In this document: positions 25,612 through 33,922 of the stretch, in pieces
Position numbering within the stretch: the stretch's first letter is position 1
Layout: every line of letters begins with the position of its first letter
Source of the DNA: Planctomycetaceae bacterium
Lineage (GTDB): Bacteria; Planctomycetota; Planctomycetia; Pirellulales; UBA1268
DNA length: 33,922 nucleotides
NCBI GenBank assembly: GCA_947449135.1
Contig: CANFQO010000031.1
Coordinates: 1 to 33,922 of the forward strand
Direction: 5' to 3'
Notes under the pieces: generated by a model
What the model saw: only the letters and a program-made list of their open reading frames with translations
Databases searched by the model: none
Told to the model about the DNA's origin: nothing
Program-made: the position numbers and the translations under genes

Positions 25612-26276
25612 TGCTGCAGTCGGGTATCGGGAATGCGGTGTTCTTCGACCTCGACGGCACACTCGCCGATTCAGCCCGCGGCATCGTCGCGTCGCTCGAA
25701 AGCGCTCTCGCGGCATGTGGCATACCGTCGCCCGATGTCGATTGGCTGCAGTTCATCGGCCCGCCGCTCCCGCGGATGCTTGAAGCCGCCCTGCCTGGCA
25801 TGGAGCAGTCTCAGCGGGACAACGTGATTGCCGCCTACCGTCAGCACTATGCGTCGACTGGGCTGTATGAGACCGCTCTCTTTCCAGGTGTGGAGGAGCT
25901 TTTGCGGCGGCTCGCGCACGATGGCCGGCGGATGTACATCGTGACGAACAAACCGCAGGCTCCAGCCGAAGCCATCGTCGCCCACCTGAAACTCGACTCG
26001 TTGGTGCGCCGTGTCGTCGGCGGTGATCCCACTGGACGAAGCACGAAGCCCGATCGTGCCGCAGCGCTCGTGGAGGCAGAAGGGCTCGCGGGTGGCACCT
26101 TCGTTGGCGACGGCCTGGACGACCTGTATGCGGCCGAGCGGATTGCAGCGAGGTTCCTTCTCGCGTCGTGGGGCTACGGTACCGCCTGTGTGCTCTCCGA
26201 GCGTCCTGATGTGCCGTTGCTGAATCAGCCCGCCGATCTTCTCAGTGCCATCGCATTAGACCCGCACCGCGGCTGA
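25611..26276 (+). CDS. HAD-superfamily phosphatase (phosphoglycolate-phosphatase-like)
   Basis: The 221-residue subfamily IA HAD hydrolase shows all four motifs: nucleophile FFDLDGTLADS (near residue 12), motif II IVTNKPQAPAE, the motif III lysine in TKPDRAAALVEA and motif IV FVGDGLDDLYAAERI. A helical cap lies between (about 25-85). It most likely removes phosphate from a small sugar phosphate, for example a phosphorylated product of the NeuB-like enzyme upstream; that link is inferred from operon position. The start is ATG 25611 in TGATG with the FkbM stop; GTG 25608 is an alternative. It ends three bases before the opposing glycosyltransferase stop, with no room for a terminator. Confidence 0.88.
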   Translation: MLQSGIGNAVFFDLDGTLADSARGIVASLESALAACGIPSPDVDWLQFIGPPLPRMLEAALPGMEQSQRDNVIAAYRQHYASTGLYETALFPGVEELLRRLAHDGRRMYIVTNKPQAPAEAIVAHLKLDSLVRRVVGGDPTGRSTKPDRAAALVEAEGLAGGTFVGDGLDDLYAAERIAARFLLASWGYGTACVLSERPDVPLLNQPADLLSAIALDPHRG

Positions 26277-26279
26277 CCA

Positions 26280-27332
26280 TCACTCCGATGTGGTGACTGT
26301 CCTGACAGTGGCCGCATCGGACGCGTGCGCCACCCGCTCCAGTTCCACCACCAACGGTCGCTTGCGCACCTGCGTGAGTACGGCACCAACGTATTCGCCG
26401 AGCAGGCCGATCAGGAAGATCTGTGCGGACCCCAGGAAGAAGATTCCGATCACCGCGGGTGCGTATCCCGCCGGAAGCGAATACCAAAAAGTGAGTTTGA
26501 GAGCGAGGAACCCCAGCGCCACGACGAGCGAGAGCCCGCTCAAGATGAACCCCGTGATCGTGGCCACGCGGAGTGGCACTTTCGAATGGCTGGTGATGCC
26601 GAGGATCGCCAGGTCGACGAGCGTGTGGATGTTGTTCTTCGTGATGCCGCGCTTTCTCAGCGGCTGGTCGTAGGGAATGAGCGTGTAGGGCAGGCCGATT
26701 TCCGCGATCATGCCACGTCCATACGGGTAGGGGTCGGCAAACCCCCGCATGATTTCGACCACGCGGCGGTCATAGAGTCCAAAACCAGTCACGTGCTCCA
26801 GAAGCGGCACCTCCGACATCGCCCGAGCGAGTTTGTAGTAGAGCCCACGAAGGGCGAAAAAACTGGGCGATTCCTGACTGGTGCGCTTCTGGCCCAAAAC
26901 CATGCTCGCCCCGCGCTCCCACTGCTCCAGGAATTGCGGGATCAATTCCGGCGGATCCTGGAGGTCGGTGCACATCGCGATCACGCAGTCGCCGGCCGAC
27001 TCCAAGATGGCATGAAACGGAGAACGAATGTGGCCGAAGTTCCTGGCGTTGACGATCACTTTCACCCGGTGATCTTGGATGGCGAGAGCCTTGAGCTTGA
27101 CCACGGTTCCATCCGTGGAGGCATTGTCAATAAAGAGCATCTCGAACGAGTATCCGGGCAGGCCTTCAAGAACCTTCGAGATTCGTCCGTAGAGTTCGTC
27201 GACGTTCCCCTCCTCGTTGTAGCAGGGAAGCACCAACCCCACGCTGCCGCCTCGGCGAATCTGCCACGTCGCCAACTCAGGCCGAGAGATGTTCTCTGCG
27301 GCTCCGCTGGTATCACTGGATAGAGAAGCCAT
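26280..27332 (-). CDS. GtrB/ArnC-like membrane glycosyltransferase family 2
   Basis: This 350-residue enzyme has a GT-A domain with VGLVLPCYNEEGNVDELYGR (31-50), LFIDNASTDGT (66-76), NARNFGHIRSPFHAIL (95-110) and CTDLQDPPELIPQFLEQW (121-138), typical of the GtrB/DPMS group that loads a sugar onto undecaprenyl phosphate. QPLRKRGITKNNIHTLVDLA is the conserved R-x-x-G-x-(S/T)K region ahead of the membrane part. Two C-terminal helices (about 258-283 and 290-320) end with a cytoplasmic tail. The start is supported by AGAGGG about eight bases upstream. It is the last gene of the minus-strand group that begins with rfbH and could make the lipid-linked donor for the two membrane proteins upstream. 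Confidence 0.92.
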   Translation of the reverse strand: MASLSSDTSGAAENISRPELATWQIRRGGSVGLVLPCYNEEGNVDELYGRISKVLEGLPGYSFEMLFIDNASTDGTVVKLKALAIQDHRVKVIVNARNFGHIRSPFHAILESAGDCVIAMCTDLQDPPELIPQFLEQWERGASMVLGQKRTSQESPSFFALRGLYYKLARAMSEVPLLEHVTGFGLYDRRVVEIMRGFADPYPYGRGMIAEIGLPYTLIPYDQPLRKRGITKNNIHTLVDLAILGITSHSKVPLRVATITGFILSGLSLVVALGFLALKLTFWYSLPAGYAPAVIGIFFLGSAQIFLIGLLGEYVGAVLTQVRKRPLVVELERVAHASDAATVRTVTTSE

Positions 27333-27464
27333 TCGATATCCCTCTTGAAGCGTGGTTACGAGGAAGGGCGCTGCCGGTCGTCAGCAATCACGGGGCGTTT
27401 GATGACAGAACAAAAAAGTCAGAAACAGATGGCCTTTGTGAATGAGCGCGGCGGTTCGGAGACG

Positions 27465-29654
27465 TCACGGCTGAGCAGGCACATCCGCATCCTTTGCAGG
27501 TGCATCCTCGCCGTTCGGGGAATATTCCAACAAGACAACTCCAAAGGGTAGTTGTTGCTTTTCGACGAAGGATGACAGGTCGAGTTGTTGACACACGTTG
27601 TTCAGCACGTGCGGTTGTATCGCGACCAACATCCCCGGAGTTTCGATCGACCGCTGAATCTGTTCCACCTGGGAACGAAGAAACACCTCGGTCAGGCTGG
27701 CCACCGGCAGGGACGACCAACTGCCTGTTTTTGTGTGGATATAGGCCTCGGGGTCGACCAGAATCGCTACCTCCTTTCCCGCCACGTGCTGCCGGAGGCC
27801 ATCCGTGAGCGGATCCATATCACGAGCGTTGTGGGTGCCTGACGTGTTGAATGCGTATAAGACCACTGCCGGTAGGCTGCGGCAGAGATTGAGAGCACCG
27901 CAGATGCAGAAGATGGCCAGCGGCACCGTTTGGATTGCGACGAGCCGAAGTGAGGCAGAGCGGTCAATTTCGGTGAAGGTATGGCCTGCCAAGGTCAAAA
28001 GGCCCTGCCGAACCCAAAAGAATGCAAGAAGAAACACGGGCAGGAACAGGGCGGGAATCACCTGCGGCATGCTGCGGCCCTGATAGTAGGAAAAAGTCCC
28101 CAACCCATATGCTGCGATGAAGAAGAGCCACGGCGCCGAGGCAGGAATCCGTCCCCGAGCAGCCTGCCGCAGGCACCACGCGATCGTGAGGGCAAGCATG
28201 GCGAAGAGCGGTTGCCAGAATTCCCACAACGGCATCGGCACCATGAAAAAGCCGGATTGATAGAAGACCCGCTGAAAGAAGAACAGTTCATCATAGCGGG
28301 GAAGCTGACCGGATCTCAGCCAGGCGAACGCAGCATAGAAGGCAAGCGAGCCAGCCACCGTGGCAGCCAGAGCGACAAGGTGGGTGATCGCATGTCGCAG
28401 CAGGCCGACCGGATCCCGTCGCCAGCCATCCATGTGTCTGTAGATCAGCATGCCTGTCCAGGCGAGGAGAATCACGAGGCCGGTGTCGGCATTCCAGAGA
28501 CAACTCGTACCAGCCAGAACGTAGCCCAGCGGGACGAACCAAGGACGTGTGGAGCGTGACTCGGAACTGCAGAGCCAGACAAAGATCGAAAACCAGATCG
28601 TGCGGATGGGCGCGAACTGGAAATACACCGGCGAGAAATCGTAGCCGGGTTGAAGAATATTGACGTGAAAGAGGCTGCGGGGAGCGTTGAACAGGGCGCC
28701 ACTCAAGAACGGCAGTGCCAACCCTGCATAGCTGATGGCAAACGCCGCTCGCCATGCGGGCGACATGCCGGGCAACCGTTTGAAGGCCAGAAAAAGCAGG
28801 ACCGATTGCAGCGACAGAAGCACTGCAAAAACCACCGTCATGCCTGGCAGGCTGACCCCAAACGGTGACAGGGCCGTCGCGATCACGTAGGGATAGAGAA
28901 TTCCGTACTGGCTCGTGGTATCCACCAGCACGGTCTTGCCGTGGGCTACTTGATTGACCGCTGCCAGCACGATGTCTGCGTGGTGCCAGATGAATGGGTA
29001 ACGGAAAAACCAATTCTCTCCAACGCACTGCGTCAGGAATCCCAGAAGGGCGAGGGAGCCGATGACAAACCAGCTCATCATGGGCGTCATCCGAGGGATG
29101 TCCCGCCAGCGGAACACGATCAGCAGTGCGATCGGCAGGGACGCGAGAAGGTATCCTCCGGCGTTGGGAACCCAACTGGATCGGCACAGCACGACGAACC
29201 ATGCCAGCAAGGCGGTGGTCAGCAGGAGATCGCGGGCGGCCAGAGCGTTGGGTCGATTGAGAACATCCAAGAATTCTGGGCGTATGAAACGCCGGCCGAG
29301 CAGATAGAGGCCCGTCGGGAGGATCGGGATGCAGAGCAGTGCCAAGAGGTAGCGGGCCTTTTCAAGCGGTTCGGGCAGTATGGAGAGCTCCCTGTCGGGA
29401 AAGGACATGAATTCTTCCGCGGCTTTCGCGGCAGCAGCCCGGCCAAGCGGGGTTCTTGGTCCAGGGATGTATTGGGCGAGGGCGATTGCCAGCGGCACGT
29501 AGATCAACAGTGACAACGCGATCGAAAGCCAGACTCTTGGCCACTCGCGGCCGTTCGATAGCTCAGTGCGTGTGACCCGGATCGTCGGCGGCGGGCTTGG
29601 GCAGCTGTCGGCCGCTTGTGCAGGGAGACGGGGAGCGTTGCCTGTCCGGTTCAT
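27465..29654 (-). CDS. Large multi-pass membrane protein, putative GT-C type
   Basis: The 729-residue protein has roughly a dozen hydrophobic helices, the first at about 41-63. The short loop with FIWHHADIVLAAVNQVAHGK and LVDTTSQYGILYPYVIATAL, between helices near residues 225-265, has conserved-looking acidic and aromatic residues. The C-terminal 130 residues are soluble (NARDMDPLTDGLRQHVAGKE onward) and mixed alpha/beta. This layout fits polymer-modifying GT-C proteins, but no family signature is certain. The neighbours are a GtrB-like transferase downstream and another membrane protein upstream, which favours a role in surface glycan assembly. No strong ribosome site is seen at ATG 29654. 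Confidence 0.72.
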   Translation of the reverse strand: MNRTGNAPRLPAQAADSCPSPPPTIRVTRTELSNGREWPRVWLSIALSLLIYVPLAIALAQYIPGPRTPLGRAAAAKAAEEFMSFPDRELSILPEPLEKARYLLALLCIPILPTGLYLLGRRFIRPEFLDVLNRPNALAARDLLLTTALLAWFVVLCRSSWVPNAGGYLLASLPIALLIVFRWRDIPRMTPMMSWFVIGSLALLGFLTQCVGENWFFRYPFIWHHADIVLAAVNQVAHGKTVLVDTTSQYGILYPYVIATALSPFGVSLPGMTVVFAVLLSLQSVLLFLAFKRLPGMSPAWRAAFAISYAGLALPFLSGALFNAPRSLFHVNILQPGYDFSPVYFQFAPIRTIWFSIFVWLCSSESRSTRPWFVPLGYVLAGTSCLWNADTGLVILLAWTGMLIYRHMDGWRRDPVGLLRHAITHLVALAATVAGSLAFYAAFAWLRSGQLPRYDELFFFQRVFYQSGFFMVPMPLWEFWQPLFAMLALTIAWCLRQAARGRIPASAPWLFFIAAYGLGTFSYYQGRSMPQVIPALFLPVFLLAFFWVRQGLLTLAGHTFTEIDRSASLRLVAIQTVPLAIFCICGALNLCRSLPAVVLYAFNTSGTHNARDMDPLTDGLRQHVAGKEVAILVDPEAYIHTKTGSWSSLPVASLTEVFLRSQVEQIQRSIETPGMLVAIQPHVLNNVCQQLDLSSFVEKQQLPFGVVLLEYSPNGEDAPAKDADVPAQP

Positions 29655-29747
29655 GAGTGAAGTTCCACGAGCCTGCAGATGTGGAGACGGAAAGGGTTGC
29701 TGTCATTCCAAGGAAGGCAACGCAATCCGAGAGGATACTATCCTTTG

Positions 29748-31901
29748 TCACAATAAATCTGCCACGCGACGCGCGCTTCGTGGCTCATAAAAACACTTCC
29801 TTTGGCAGGCCAGCGTGGTCCCAGCGGCAAAGAGTGCCGCGAGCAGGGCCAGGACGGTGCCGACGGCACGCGGCGGAACATAGCGAATGCAAACCTTCGT
29901 CGCGTCAGGCGGCACCGCCACCACGATCCGGTGCCACTCGTCCTCCGACACCATCGCCGGCTGACCGTCAGCCGTTGCCGCCATGTGGGGATACCAGAGG
30001 AAGTTTGCCACGATGTTTCGCGGTTCAGCTTTCGGGTCGACATCGATATCAAGTCCCGCCACGCTCATTCGCAATGTCAGCGCCTCGCTCGGGCTGGCAG
30101 CGTCGAAGGCCAGCGGAGCAGCGTCAGGAATCTCAAAGACCGTCAGGACATCGTCTAGATCGGGCAGGGATACTTCCTTGGCCGAGCCAAGAGTGCGGAG
30201 CAGGCTCAGGAGGGGGAAGACTCGTTCAAAACGGTTCGGTGTTTCCGGCTTCCAACCGCCCCACGCCGTCCGGTGCACGAGCAACCAGCGCACGCCATAG
30301 GCGGCCAGCCCCGCCTGTGGCTCTGGTCCAAGTCGCTCAAGGCAGGCGGTGTAGCGGCCGAATCGCTGGACGAGTGGGTCGTAGCCCAGCAGGGCCGGCA
30401 CCTCATAATTGCACGGGAGGTTGTGGGGCAGCGACACCGGATAGGAGGGATCGGTCGTTCGCATGGCTCCGAACGACATGATGCGTTGCTGCCGGCCATT
30501 GCCGTCCGGGCCGATCAGTTCGGCAAGCTCGGCCGGCAGTGGCGGATACGGGCGAAAGCCATAGGTGTAGAACGCGATGCCGATGCGGGTGAGGTGCAGT
30601 GCGACCAGCGCGACACCGATCCCCACGACCCCGGCGAGCAGGCGGCGCTGTTTCTCCGACGTCGGATGGCCGCCGTAGACCCGCGGATTCTCGAGCAGAT
30701 CCTGCAGATATCGCGAGCCCGCCACGCAGGTAAAGAAGACAAACCAGGGCATGGCGCGGAACGGATTGTTGCGGAGGCCGACGGGCAAGAGCCCCATCAG
30801 CCACCAGAGTCCTCCTGATTGGCCGAGAGCGAGCAGGAAGGCAACGATCGCAGGGATCGCCAGAGCCAGTTGCAGCCTCGCTGAAGTGACGTCGTTGCGT
30901 AGTCTTGAGCGGTCCCGAAAGAGCCACCAGCCGCTCATCACGACCGATGCCAGGAAGGCCACCAGCAGCACGGTGCCGAAGTAATAAAAATGGCCGTTCC
31001 ACTGGAGGTTCAGGCTACCCCAGAGGTTTGGCAGGGTGCCCCGAACAAGCGGATACGGCAGCAGCATGGCGAGAAGATTGCCCCCCACGCCGTCGCCGCC
31101 ACCAGCATCCGTCTGGGTGATCTCCTGCGACAGGAGCCACTGCTGGAGAAAAACAGGAATCGAGATCGCCGCGCCGAGGGCCAGGGCCGGCACGAGCCAC
31201 CTGAGCCGCCACGGCGGCACGAGCCCCAGCGCTGCCAGGGCCACCGCATGGACGAGCATCACTCCGCAGCCGAGCACGAAGAGTTGGGGAAAACCGGAGT
31301 GGTAGTAGATCCCGAGTGCCGCTCCTGTGGCCACCGGCCACCGCCAGGTCACGGGATCGGATCGCAGTCGGTCCACCAGCATCGCGAAGAGCGGAATGAA
31401 GACGGCCAGCACGCTGAACGAATGCCAGCAGCGTGCCATCACCAGCACGGGGCCCGACAGAACGAATGTCAGGCCGCAGAGTGCCGCCAGCGCGGGCCGG
31501 ACGCAAAGCCGTCGGGCCACTGCAAACGTCAGACAGTAGCCCGCCAGCAGGTGGATCGCCGCAAAGATGTCGAACGTTGCATACTCGTCGCCGAGCAGGT
31601 GACGGGCTATTCCGTACGCGATGTACATCGGCGGATAGACGCCACCCATGATCGGCGTCGGTGAGCCGAGAAAAATGTAGGGATTGTATTCGGGCGTGAG
31701 CCCCTGCCAGATCCCGCGGCAGTTCATGAGCACGGCGGGCAGTTCGAGCGAGAGCGCGTCGTCTTGGCAGAAGAAATAGGGGTCGAGCAGTTCTAGCAGG
31801 GCGATCACTGCGGCGACGAACATCAGGCCGGCCCAAAAACAGACCGATACCTGTGATGGTTTCGCGGCAGTATTGACGTCGGTCGAGGCAGTTGAATTCA
31901 T
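29748..31901 (-). CDS. Large multi-pass membrane protein, YfhO/GT-C-like
   Basis: This 717-residue protein has a first helix at about 18-40 followed by an outer loop with LLDPYFFCQDDALSLELP, then NPYIFLGSPTPIMGGVYPP and roughly eleven further helices. The GLRNNPFRAMPWFVFFTCVA stretch resembles the region of YfhO-type GT-C proteins that precedes the last helices. A soluble C-terminal domain (about 480-680) precedes one final helix (about 683-700) and a short basic tail. ATG 31901 is chosen because AGGA lies seven to eight bases upstream and the frame before it has no coding character. It lies 20 bases after the epimerase gene, so it is probably co-transcribed with it. Substrate unknown. Confidence 0.75.
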   Translation of the reverse strand: MNSTASTDVNTAAKPSQVSVCFWAGLMFVAAVIALLELLDPYFFCQDDALSLELPAVLMNCRGIWQGLTPEYNPYIFLGSPTPIMGGVYPPMYIAYGIARHLLGDEYATFDIFAAIHLLAGYCLTFAVARRLCVRPALAALCGLTFVLSGPVLVMARCWHSFSVLAVFIPLFAMLVDRLRSDPVTWRWPVATGAALGIYYHSGFPQLFVLGCGVMLVHAVALAALGLVPPWRLRWLVPALALGAAISIPVFLQQWLLSQEITQTDAGGGDGVGGNLLAMLLPYPLVRGTLPNLWGSLNLQWNGHFYYFGTVLLVAFLASVVMSGWWLFRDRSRLRNDVTSARLQLALAIPAIVAFLLALGQSGGLWWLMGLLPVGLRNNPFRAMPWFVFFTCVAGSRYLQDLLENPRVYGGHPTSEKQRRLLAGVVGIGVALVALHLTRIGIAFYTYGFRPYPPLPAELAELIGPDGNGRQQRIMSFGAMRTTDPSYPVSLPHNLPCNYEVPALLGYDPLVQRFGRYTACLERLGPEPQAGLAAYGVRWLLVHRTAWGGWKPETPNRFERVFPLLSLLRTLGSAKEVSLPDLDDVLTVFEIPDAAPLAFDAASPSEALTLRMSVAGLDIDVDPKAEPRNIVANFLWYPHMAATADGQPAMVSEDEWHRIVVAVPPDATKVCIRYVPPRAVGTVLALLAALFAAGTTLACQRKCFYEPRSARRVADLL

Positions 31902-31921
31902 GGCCCATTCCTGCAGCGGCG

Positions 31922-33016
31922 TCACGCTGTGTGAAAGGCGACGGGAGTTGATCCATTTTCGATCGCCGCCAGCATCGTCAGGCGAATCGACTCGTCGAGC
32001 GACGTGGCGGGCACCAGTCCCAGTTCCTCTCTCGCCCGCCGACACTCAGGAACGTACCGCTCGGCGGGAGTTCCCGGCTGTGGTTGTTTCGCCATCAGGA
32101 TCTCCGGCCGGCCGCGGTCGGGCCAGACACTGGCCGCGATATCCGCCACGCGTTCAGCAAGTTGACGGATCGAGACCGCTTCTTCGCTGCCCACGTTGTA
32201 GGCCCGACCAGACTCACCGCGGAGCAGAATCACGACCAGCCATTCTGCGAGATCTGCCGCATAGAGATAGCTACGGAAGGGAGTGCCGTCGCCGCCGATC
32301 CTGATCGGCCCGCCTGCCACACAATCGCGGATGAAATTGCCGATCGCGAAGTGCGCGTCGAGTGGCAGATGCGGCCCGATAAAGGCGAAGCATCGGGCGA
32401 TCGACACATGCAAACTGACATCCGCAGATGGTCGCGCCGCCATCGCACAGAGCATTTCAGCGGCCCGCTTGCCCTCCGCATACGCATTCCGCACGTCGAG
32501 TTGAGCGGGCCCGCCGAGAAAATCCTCCGACACACGCTCGAGGTCCGGGGGCTGCCGGCCGTAGACGGCGCCGGAGCTCGTGAACAGGAATCGCTGGCAG
32601 CCTTTCTCCCTCGCGAGCAAGAGCATCCGCCTCGTGCCGTCCACGCAGGTGTCAAACATCGTCTGCGGGTCGCTTGCGTTGAGCGATGCGCTCGCCTCCG
32701 TCGCCGCGTGGATGACATGGGAGACGGGCTCATCCGGAAAGCGAAAGCTGCGAACGTCTCCCTCGATGAAGGAGACGGCCGGATCGACAGCCAGGTGCGG
32801 CGACTTGGCGGTGAACCGGGCTGGATCCCGTGACAACACCATCACGCGGCAGCCGAGCGACCGCTCGCGGTTGGCGGCCAGCACCGCTTCCAAGAGCCAG
32901 GTGCCGAAAAAACCCGTGCCCCCACTGATGAACAGGCTCGCTCCGCGGAGCGGCTCCCACAGCGATGGCGTGCGGGCGAGCAGACGGGCAATGTCGGCGG
33001 CGATGATCGTGGTCAT
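31922..33016 (-). CDS. NAD-dependent sugar epimerase/reductase (extended SDR)
   Basis: The 364-residue extended short-chain dehydrogenase has the NAD-binding LFISGGTGFFGTWLLEAVL (about 28-46), EGDVRSF, HVIHAATEASASLN, the catalytic-site FTSSGAVYG, YAEGKRAAEML with the Tyr-x-x-x-Lys pair, RCFAFIGPHLPLD, GNFIRDCVAGGPIRIGGDG, RSYLYAADLAEWL and YNVGSEEAVSIRQLA. It is similar to epimerases/reductases commonly found with CDP-dideoxysugar genes. Being one base downstream of the rfbH stop (TAGCATG), it likely reduces or epimerises the RfbH product, as CDP-abequose or CDP-paratose synthases do. The exact product cannot be told from sequence alone. Confidence 0.87.
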   Translation of the reverse strand: MTTIIAADIARLLARTPSLWEPLRGASLFISGGTGFFGTWLLEAVLAANRERSLGCRVMVLSRDPARFTAKSPHLAVDPAVSFIEGDVRSFRFPDEPVSHVIHAATEASASLNASDPQTMFDTCVDGTRRMLLLAREKGCQRFLFTSSGAVYGRQPPDLERVSEDFLGGPAQLDVRNAYAEGKRAAEMLCAMAARPSADVSLHVSIARCFAFIGPHLPLDAHFAIGNFIRDCVAGGPIRIGGDGTPFRSYLYAADLAEWLVVILLRGESGRAYNVGSEEAVSIRQLAERVADIAASVWPDRGRPEILMAKQPQPGTPAERYVPECRRAREELGLVPATSLDESIRLTMLAAIENGSTPVAFHTA

Positions 33017-33017
33017 G

Positions 33018-33922
33018 CTAGCCCCGCACGAAGGCGGAGACCGTGTCGACAACATGATCGATGTGGGCGTCGGACAGGCCCGGATAGACGCCCAGCCAGA
33101 GCGTGTGACGCATGATGTAGTCGGCGCCGGGAAGCTCGCCTGCCACCCGTTGCGGCTTGCCATGATAGGCCGGCTGCCGAAGCAGATTCCCGCCGAAAAG
33201 CTGCCGTGTGCCGATCTTCTTCTCGTCGAGATGCCGGACGAGATCCCGCCGCGTGAACCTCGCCGTCGGCCGCACCGAGAGCGGAAAACCAAACCAACTC
33301 GGATTCGAGCCAGGAGTCGCTTTGGGGAGCACGAACACATCTTCGAGCGGTGCGAGGCCGGCCCGTAGACGGGTGTAGTTGTGCCGACGCGCGGCGATAA
33401 ACCCGTCCAGTTTGTCGAGCTGCGCGACGCCCACCGCCGCCTGCATATCGGTGAGCTTCAGGTTGAAGCCGATGTGTGAGTAGATGTATTTGTGGTCGTA
33501 GCCGTGCGGAAGGTCACCGAGTTGCCAGTCAAACCGCTTGCCACAGGTATCGTCGTGGCCCGGTTCACACCAGCAGTCGCGGCCCCAGTCGCGAAAGCTC
33601 TCCACCAGCTTTTCGAGCTTCGGCGAATCGGTGAAGACGATGCCCCCCTCCCCCATCGTCATGTGATGGGCGGGATAGAAGCTGCAGGTCGCCAGATCAC
33701 CAAACTGGCCCACGTGCTTTCCGCCAAACTCTGCGCCGAGCGCATCGCAGCAGTCCTCCAGGAGCCAGAGATCGTGCCGGCGGCAGAAATCGGCGACCGC
33801 AACACAGTCGAAAGGATTGCCGAGGGTGTGGGCGAGCATCACCGCCCGGGTCTTTTCGCTACGGGCCGACTCCAGGCGATTGACGTCAATGTTGTAGGTA
33901 GCGCGGGTCTCGGGATGCTCCA
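33018..33922 (-). CDS. rfbH: CDP-4-keto-6-deoxyglucose 3-dehydrase (E1), 5' end outside window
   Basis: About 300 C-terminal residues are present; the frame runs open to the window edge ([18 protein letters not shown] at its start). It belongs to the DegT/DnrJ/EryC1 aminotransferase fold but carries [14 protein letters not shown]. The residue aligned with the PLP-binding lysine is histidine, the hallmark of the PMP-dependent dehydrase RfbH/Ddh[21 protein letters not shown] holds three of the four cysteines expected to bind its [2Fe-2S] cluster; the Cys in [12 protein letters not shown] (or one in [11 protein letters not shown]) is the likely fourth. [20 protein letters not shown] is also typical. 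The enzyme removes the 3-hydroxyl of CDP-4-keto-6-deoxy-D-glucose with a partner reductase, on the path to 3,6-dideoxyhexoses. Its partners RfbF and RfbG would lie outside the window. Confidence 0.94.
   Translation of the reverse strand, partial: EHPETRATYNIDVNRLESARSEKTRAVMLAHTLGNPFDCVAVADFCRRHDLWLLEDCCDALGAEFGGKHVGQFGDLATCSFYPAHHMTMGEGGIVFTDSPKLEKLVESFRDWGRDCWCEPGHDDTCGKRFDWQLGDLPHGYDHKYIYSHIGFNLKLTDMQAAVGVAQLDKLDGFIAARRHNYTRLRAGLAPLEDVFVLPKATPGSNPSWFGFPLSVRPTARFTRRDLVRHLDEKKIGTRQLFGGNLLRQPAYHGKPQRVAGELPGADYIMRHTLWLGVYPGLSDAHIDHVVDTVSAFVRG

Noticed and set aside
26325-27323. 332-codon plus-strand frame opposite the GtrB-like gene
   Set aside because: Its translation is His/Arg/Asp-rich without structure, while the minus strand encodes a full glycosyltransferase.
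27405-27425. A-rich run that could be a minus-strand terminator U-tract
   Set aside because: On the minus strand CTTTTTTG is present, but no stable hairpin precedes it.
29732-29744. Short inverted repeat AGGATA-C-TATCCT just past a minus-strand stop
   Set aside because: It has six AT-rich pairs with a one-base loop and no U-tract, so it is too weak for a terminator. An operator role cannot be supported from one copy.
1-33922. CRISPR arrays, insertion sequences, phage genes or integrase sites
   Set aside because: No regularly spaced repeats, transposase, recombinase or phage structural genes were seen. tRNA-Pro has no visible duplicated 3' end nearby.

Overview
The window looks like chromosomal DNA from a high-GC Gram-negative bacterium, most likely a planctomycete of the Pirellula type. 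This rests on a membrane-anchored sulfatase with a Cys-type formylglycine motif, a GAF-PP2C phosphatase, an NHL-type propeller protein with paired cysteines, several very large multi-pass sugar-transferase-like proteins, and few strong Shine-Dalgarno sites. No 16S rRNA gene or other phylogenetic marker is present, so the assignment is an inference. Genes sit on both strands in short operons and coding density is high.

Left part (1-14.5 kb), mostly housekeeping: a clipped secreted-protein gene (minus), a membrane-anchored propeller protein (minus), leuB (minus, with a promoter so close that the mRNA may be leaderless), a sulfatase and a GAF/PP2C phosphatase (plus), tRNA-Pro(UGG) (minus), the parA-parB partition operon (minus) with two parS sites directly upstream and a weaker third site about 1.5 kb further on, a DUF1015 gene, ahcY with a strong terminator, and trpF (all minus). 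An ExeA/GspA-type AAA ATPase and a dolichol-phosphate-mannose-synthase-like glycosyltransferase follow on the plus strand. The parABS locus suggests that the replication origin is not far away, but no dnaA or origin is visible.

Middle (14.5-20.1 kb): an intergenic patch with a perfect terminator and a decayed inverted copy, then a minus-strand operon of three big membrane proteins. Two have C-terminal TPR repeats like TMTC/O-mannosyltransferase-type proteins. The third resembles GT-C-type proteins.

Right part (20.3-33.9 kb), a surface-polysaccharide locus. Five plus-strand genes are stitched together by 1-4 bp stop/start overlaps: a NeuB-family synthase, a sugar C-methyltransferase, an acetohydroxyacid-synthase-like thiamine diphosphate (TPP) enzyme, an FkbM methyltransferase with an extra Rossmann-like N-terminus, and a HAD phosphatase. 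Facing them on the minus strand are an RfbH-type CDP-4-keto-6-deoxyglucose 3-dehydrase (clipped by the window edge), an NAD-dependent sugar epimerase/reductase, two large membrane proteins and a GtrB-like glycosyltransferase. RfbH makes the 3,6-dideoxy-4-ketohexose that YerE-type TPP enzymes acetylate to branched sugars such as yersiniose. The most interesting reading is therefore a pathway for an unusual branched and/or C-methylated deoxy sugar that also involves a NeuB-like PEP condensation. That pathway is inferred from gene content and coupling; no substrate can be read from the sequence.
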